From: JBKPCD01 sp046727175
GTDB lineage: Bacteria > Acidobacteriota > Vicinamibacteria > Vicinamibacterales > 2-12-FULL-66-21
Reading direction: 5' to 3'
NCBI GenBank assembly: GCA_046727175.1
Contig: JBKPCD010000001.1
Coordinates: 1-51,668, forward strand
Length of the DNA: 51,668 bases
Positions within the stretch are counted from its first letter, which is position 1; each line of letters opens with the position of its first letter. Positions 49,841-51,668 of this stretch are shown here, piece after piece. The notes beneath the pieces are model-generated. The model worked only from the letters and a program-made list of their open reading frames with translations. It searched no databases and was not told the origin of the DNA. The translations under genes were made by a program, and so were the position numbers.

Positions 49841-51531
49841 TTCACGTCATCTTCCGCAAGTCCGCTTCTGTCCACTCATACCAAGCGACGGTGAGCGTTC
49901 TGTGTGCAATTCTGCCAGCCGGGGTGCTCCTTTGGTCCGCGCCGTGGACGGCAGCCAAGTCCGAGCCGCGGTATCGCGAATACTGGAGTGCTGAAGTTGG
50001 CAATCAAGCGTGCCGCCCGTGCCACCAGGCCATCTACGACAGCTATTCGCGCACGGCCATGGCTCGCACGAGCGGCCCGGCACTGCCCGGCCTGGAAGGA
50101 TCGTTCCGGCATGCTCCATCCGGCGTGTTCTATCGCGTGCTTCGGGACGGTCAAACAGCCGTCCTCTCGTATGAGCGGTCCGGCCCCAGGGCGCTCTCCG
50201 GCAGGCAAACACTGAAGTACTACATCGGCTCGAATACGCGGGGACGTGCGTTCCTGTTCGACATTGAGGGGTTTTTGTACCAGACGCCAATCAATTACTA
50301 CGCCGCGACCAACACCTGGGAGATGTCGCCGGGCGAGGCACAGCTCCGTGAGATGCAGCTGAACCACCCTGTGGACTCGACCTGTCTCTTCTGTCATGCG
50401 AGCCGCGTTCAACCGACGATGAAGGGCACCCTCAATGGATTTGGCGGCGTTCCTTTTCTGCAGGACGGCGTCAGCTGCGAGCGGTGCCATGGCCCTGGCA
50501 GCGATCACGTGAACGGTGCCGCGACGATGGTCAACCCTGCGAAGCTGACGGGCGAGCGGCGTGACGGCATCTGCATGCAATGTCACCTCGAGGGTGAAGC
50601 CCGGATCGCCCGAGCGGGCCGGTCTCAGGAGGACTACAGGCCCGGTGAAATCCTGTCGGATTACCTGGCGATCTTCGTTCGTGAGGATGACGCGCAACAA
50701 CGCCGCGGAGCCGTCAGCCACGTGGAATCATTGACGTTGAGCCGGTGCAAGCGCGAAAGTGGGGATGCGTTGTCGTGCATCACGTGTCACGATCCACACG
50801 TCCAGCCCAGTGCGGCAGAAAAAGCAGACTATTACCGCACCAGGTGCATGAAATGCCACGGTTCAACGATCGAACGTCACTCTCCCGGCCAGCAAGACTG
50901 CACCGCCTGTCACATGCCTCGGCTGGAGAGTGCTGACATCGGCCATACGGTCGTGACCGATCACCGAATCCCTCGGGTGCCACACGCCGACCGCCCACGG
51001 ACGCGTGACGTTGGCAAGCTGGTCCAGTTCGGGAATCCAAAGCCTGACGCGCGCGACCTCGGGCTCGCCTATGGACAAGTGGCGCTGCGCGGCGATGCGT
51101 TTGCGGAGCGCGAGTCCCTTCGACTGCTCGAAAACGCGGAGCAGCAGAATCCAGATGACTCCGAAGTGCTGACGCGTTTGGGATTTCTGTACCAGGCGCG
51201 AGACGATTTCGATACCGCACAGAAGTACTACGAACGAGCGTTCAAACACGAACCCGACCGCGCCGTCGTCGCGAACAATCTCGGCGTGTTCTATGCGCGC
51301 CGCGGCATGCTTACGCGATCGCTGGAACTCTGGCGCAACGTCGTCGACAAGAACCCTCATCTCAGCGAGATTGGCGTGAATCTCGGCGTCGGGCTGTGCG
51401 CGGTTGGTGATGCCGAAGCGGCTAAGTCAGTGCTGCAACGTGTCCTGAAACACAATCCTGATTTCGGACTCGCGAGACAGGCGCTCGCCGATCTCGCGGA
51501 ACGCGGGTGCAGCCGTAATCGAGTGCACTAG
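49837..51531 (+). CDS. exported multihaem c-type cytochrome with C-terminal TPR repeats
   Basis: A 564-residue protein with an N-terminal hydrophobic signal (about 17-35) and seven CxxCH haem sites: CRPCH, CLFCH, CERCH, CMQCH, CITCH, CMKCH and CTACH. GVSCERCHGPGSDHV and ALSCITCHDPH are typical of cytochrome c554-type multihaem proteins. From about residue 420 TPR units follow (SEVLTRLGFLYQARDDFDTAQKYYERAFKHEPD; AVVANNLGVFYARRGM). It should carry electrons in the periplasm, docked to partners through the TPRs. It is translationally coupled to the upstream CRTAC1 gene, so the two products probably work together. Donor, acceptor and any enzymatic activity are unknown. Confidence 0.9.
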   Translation: MIHVIFRKSASVHSYQATVSVLCAILPAGVLLWSAPWTAAKSEPRYREYWSAEVGNQACRPCHQAIYDSYSRTAMARTSGPALPGLEGSFRHAPSGVFYRVLRDGQTAVLSYERSGPRALSGRQTLKYYIGSNTRGRAFLFDIEGFLYQTPINYYAATNTWEMSPGEAQLREMQLNHPVDSTCLFCHASRVQPTMKGTLNGFGGVPFLQDGVSCERCHGPGSDHVNGAATMVNPAKLTGERRDGICMQCHLEGEARIARAGRSQEDYRPGEILSDYLAIFVREDDAQQRRGAVSHVESLTLSRCKRESGDALSCITCHDPHVQPSAAEKADYYRTRCMKCHGSTIERHSPGQQDCTACHMPRLESADIGHTVVTDHRIPRVPHADRPRTRDVGKLVQFGNPKPDARDLGLAYGQVALRGDAFAERESLRLLENAEQQNPDDSEVLTRLGFLYQARDDFDTAQKYYERAFKHEPDRAVVANNLGVFYARRGMLTRSLELWRNVVDKNPHLSEIGVNLGVGLCAVGDAEAAKSVLQRVLKHNPDFGLARQALADLAERGCSRNRVH

Positions 51532-51668
51532 TCCCCTGGAACCGTGATGACTCACACAATTCCCGGGCGGGGCATCCCGCCTGGCTGCGTTGCTCATCGC
51601 TCACTTATGCCCAATAAACTCGCTCTTCGCGCCTTGCCATGCGGGCGCCGCGCTCCGGGACTTGTGCA
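51532..51668. other. intergenic tail at window end
   Basis: No gene is visible. The segment around 51560-51660 (CGGGGCATCCCGCC, then GCTGCGTTGCTCATCGCTCA, then TTCGCGCCTTGCC) has the look of a dispersed intergenic repeat and shares GCGCCTTGCC with the end of leader element copy E3 (13554-13564). The window ends before it can be judged. Confidence 0.35.

Overview
The window is high-GC bacterial DNA, densely packed with genes on both strands. The gene content points to Acidobacteriota, most likely a Vicinamibacteria-type soil or sediment lineage: ADOP (acidobacterial duplicated orphan permease) ABC permeases with PadR or TetR regulators, Oar-like TonB-dependent receptors with a carboxypeptidase-regulatory-like N-terminus, a TIGR02999-type ECF sigma factor coupled to a Ser/Thr kinase carrying PD40 repeats, and FG-GAP/ASPIC-UnbV (CRTAC1) proteins. 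The taxonomic call is inference from gene families. I saw no rRNA, tRNA or CRISPR array.

Layout. 0.1-8.6 kb: sugar locus with a GH51 arabinofuranosidase, an L-fucose/L-arabinose isomerase-family protein, an Oar-like receptor and a divergent regulator fusing an IclR-type HTH to a sugar-binding domain. 8.8-13.3 kb: SAM methyltransferase, Tat-exported PIG-L deacetylase, a PadR gene followed by a dead permease stub, a serine beta-lactamase-like hydrolase and a DUF421 protein. 13.6-18.4 kb: TetR gene without a normal start codon, an intact ADOP permease and an ADOP pseudogene. 18.4-24.1 kb: cupin-type thiol dioxygenase, kinase/sigma pair and a YncE-like propeller. 24.4-27.6 kb: intact PadR-ADOP pair. 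28.0-31.5 kb: a second Oar-like receptor whose 3' end is replaced by a frameshifted S23/four-helix-bundle gene. 31.5-38.0 kb: GH106, SDR, GH88 and an AI-2E family transporter. 38.1-42.5 kb: VOC/GntR pair, GHMP kinase, nucleotidyltransferase and a GH109-like oxidoreductase. 42.6-51.5 kb: GH31 followed by a CRTAC1-TPR-CRTAC1-multihaem cytochrome/TPR cassette.

Taken together, the enzymes suggest capture and degradation of plant or microbial polysaccharide (arabinose, rhamnose, unsaturated uronate, alpha-glucose and alpha-GalNAc linkages), with receptors for uptake and local regulators. The cytochrome cassette may connect this exported machinery to periplasmic redox chemistry, but its function is unknown.

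The most unusual signal is between the genes. Long imperfect hairpins, whose arms are tandem runs of short degenerate 'words' (a different word at different sites: GGTTC-type, GGGCTTT-type, GTGCCTC-type, GATCTCCT-type), start within about 0-20 nt of stop codons at nine of ten sites. One arm has entered a coding sequence in frame; another overlaps the tail of the S23 gene. A second, unrelated GC-rich element sits in the same orientation in the 5' leaders of both TonB receptors and of the DUF421 gene. A third, a palindrome, occurs twice.
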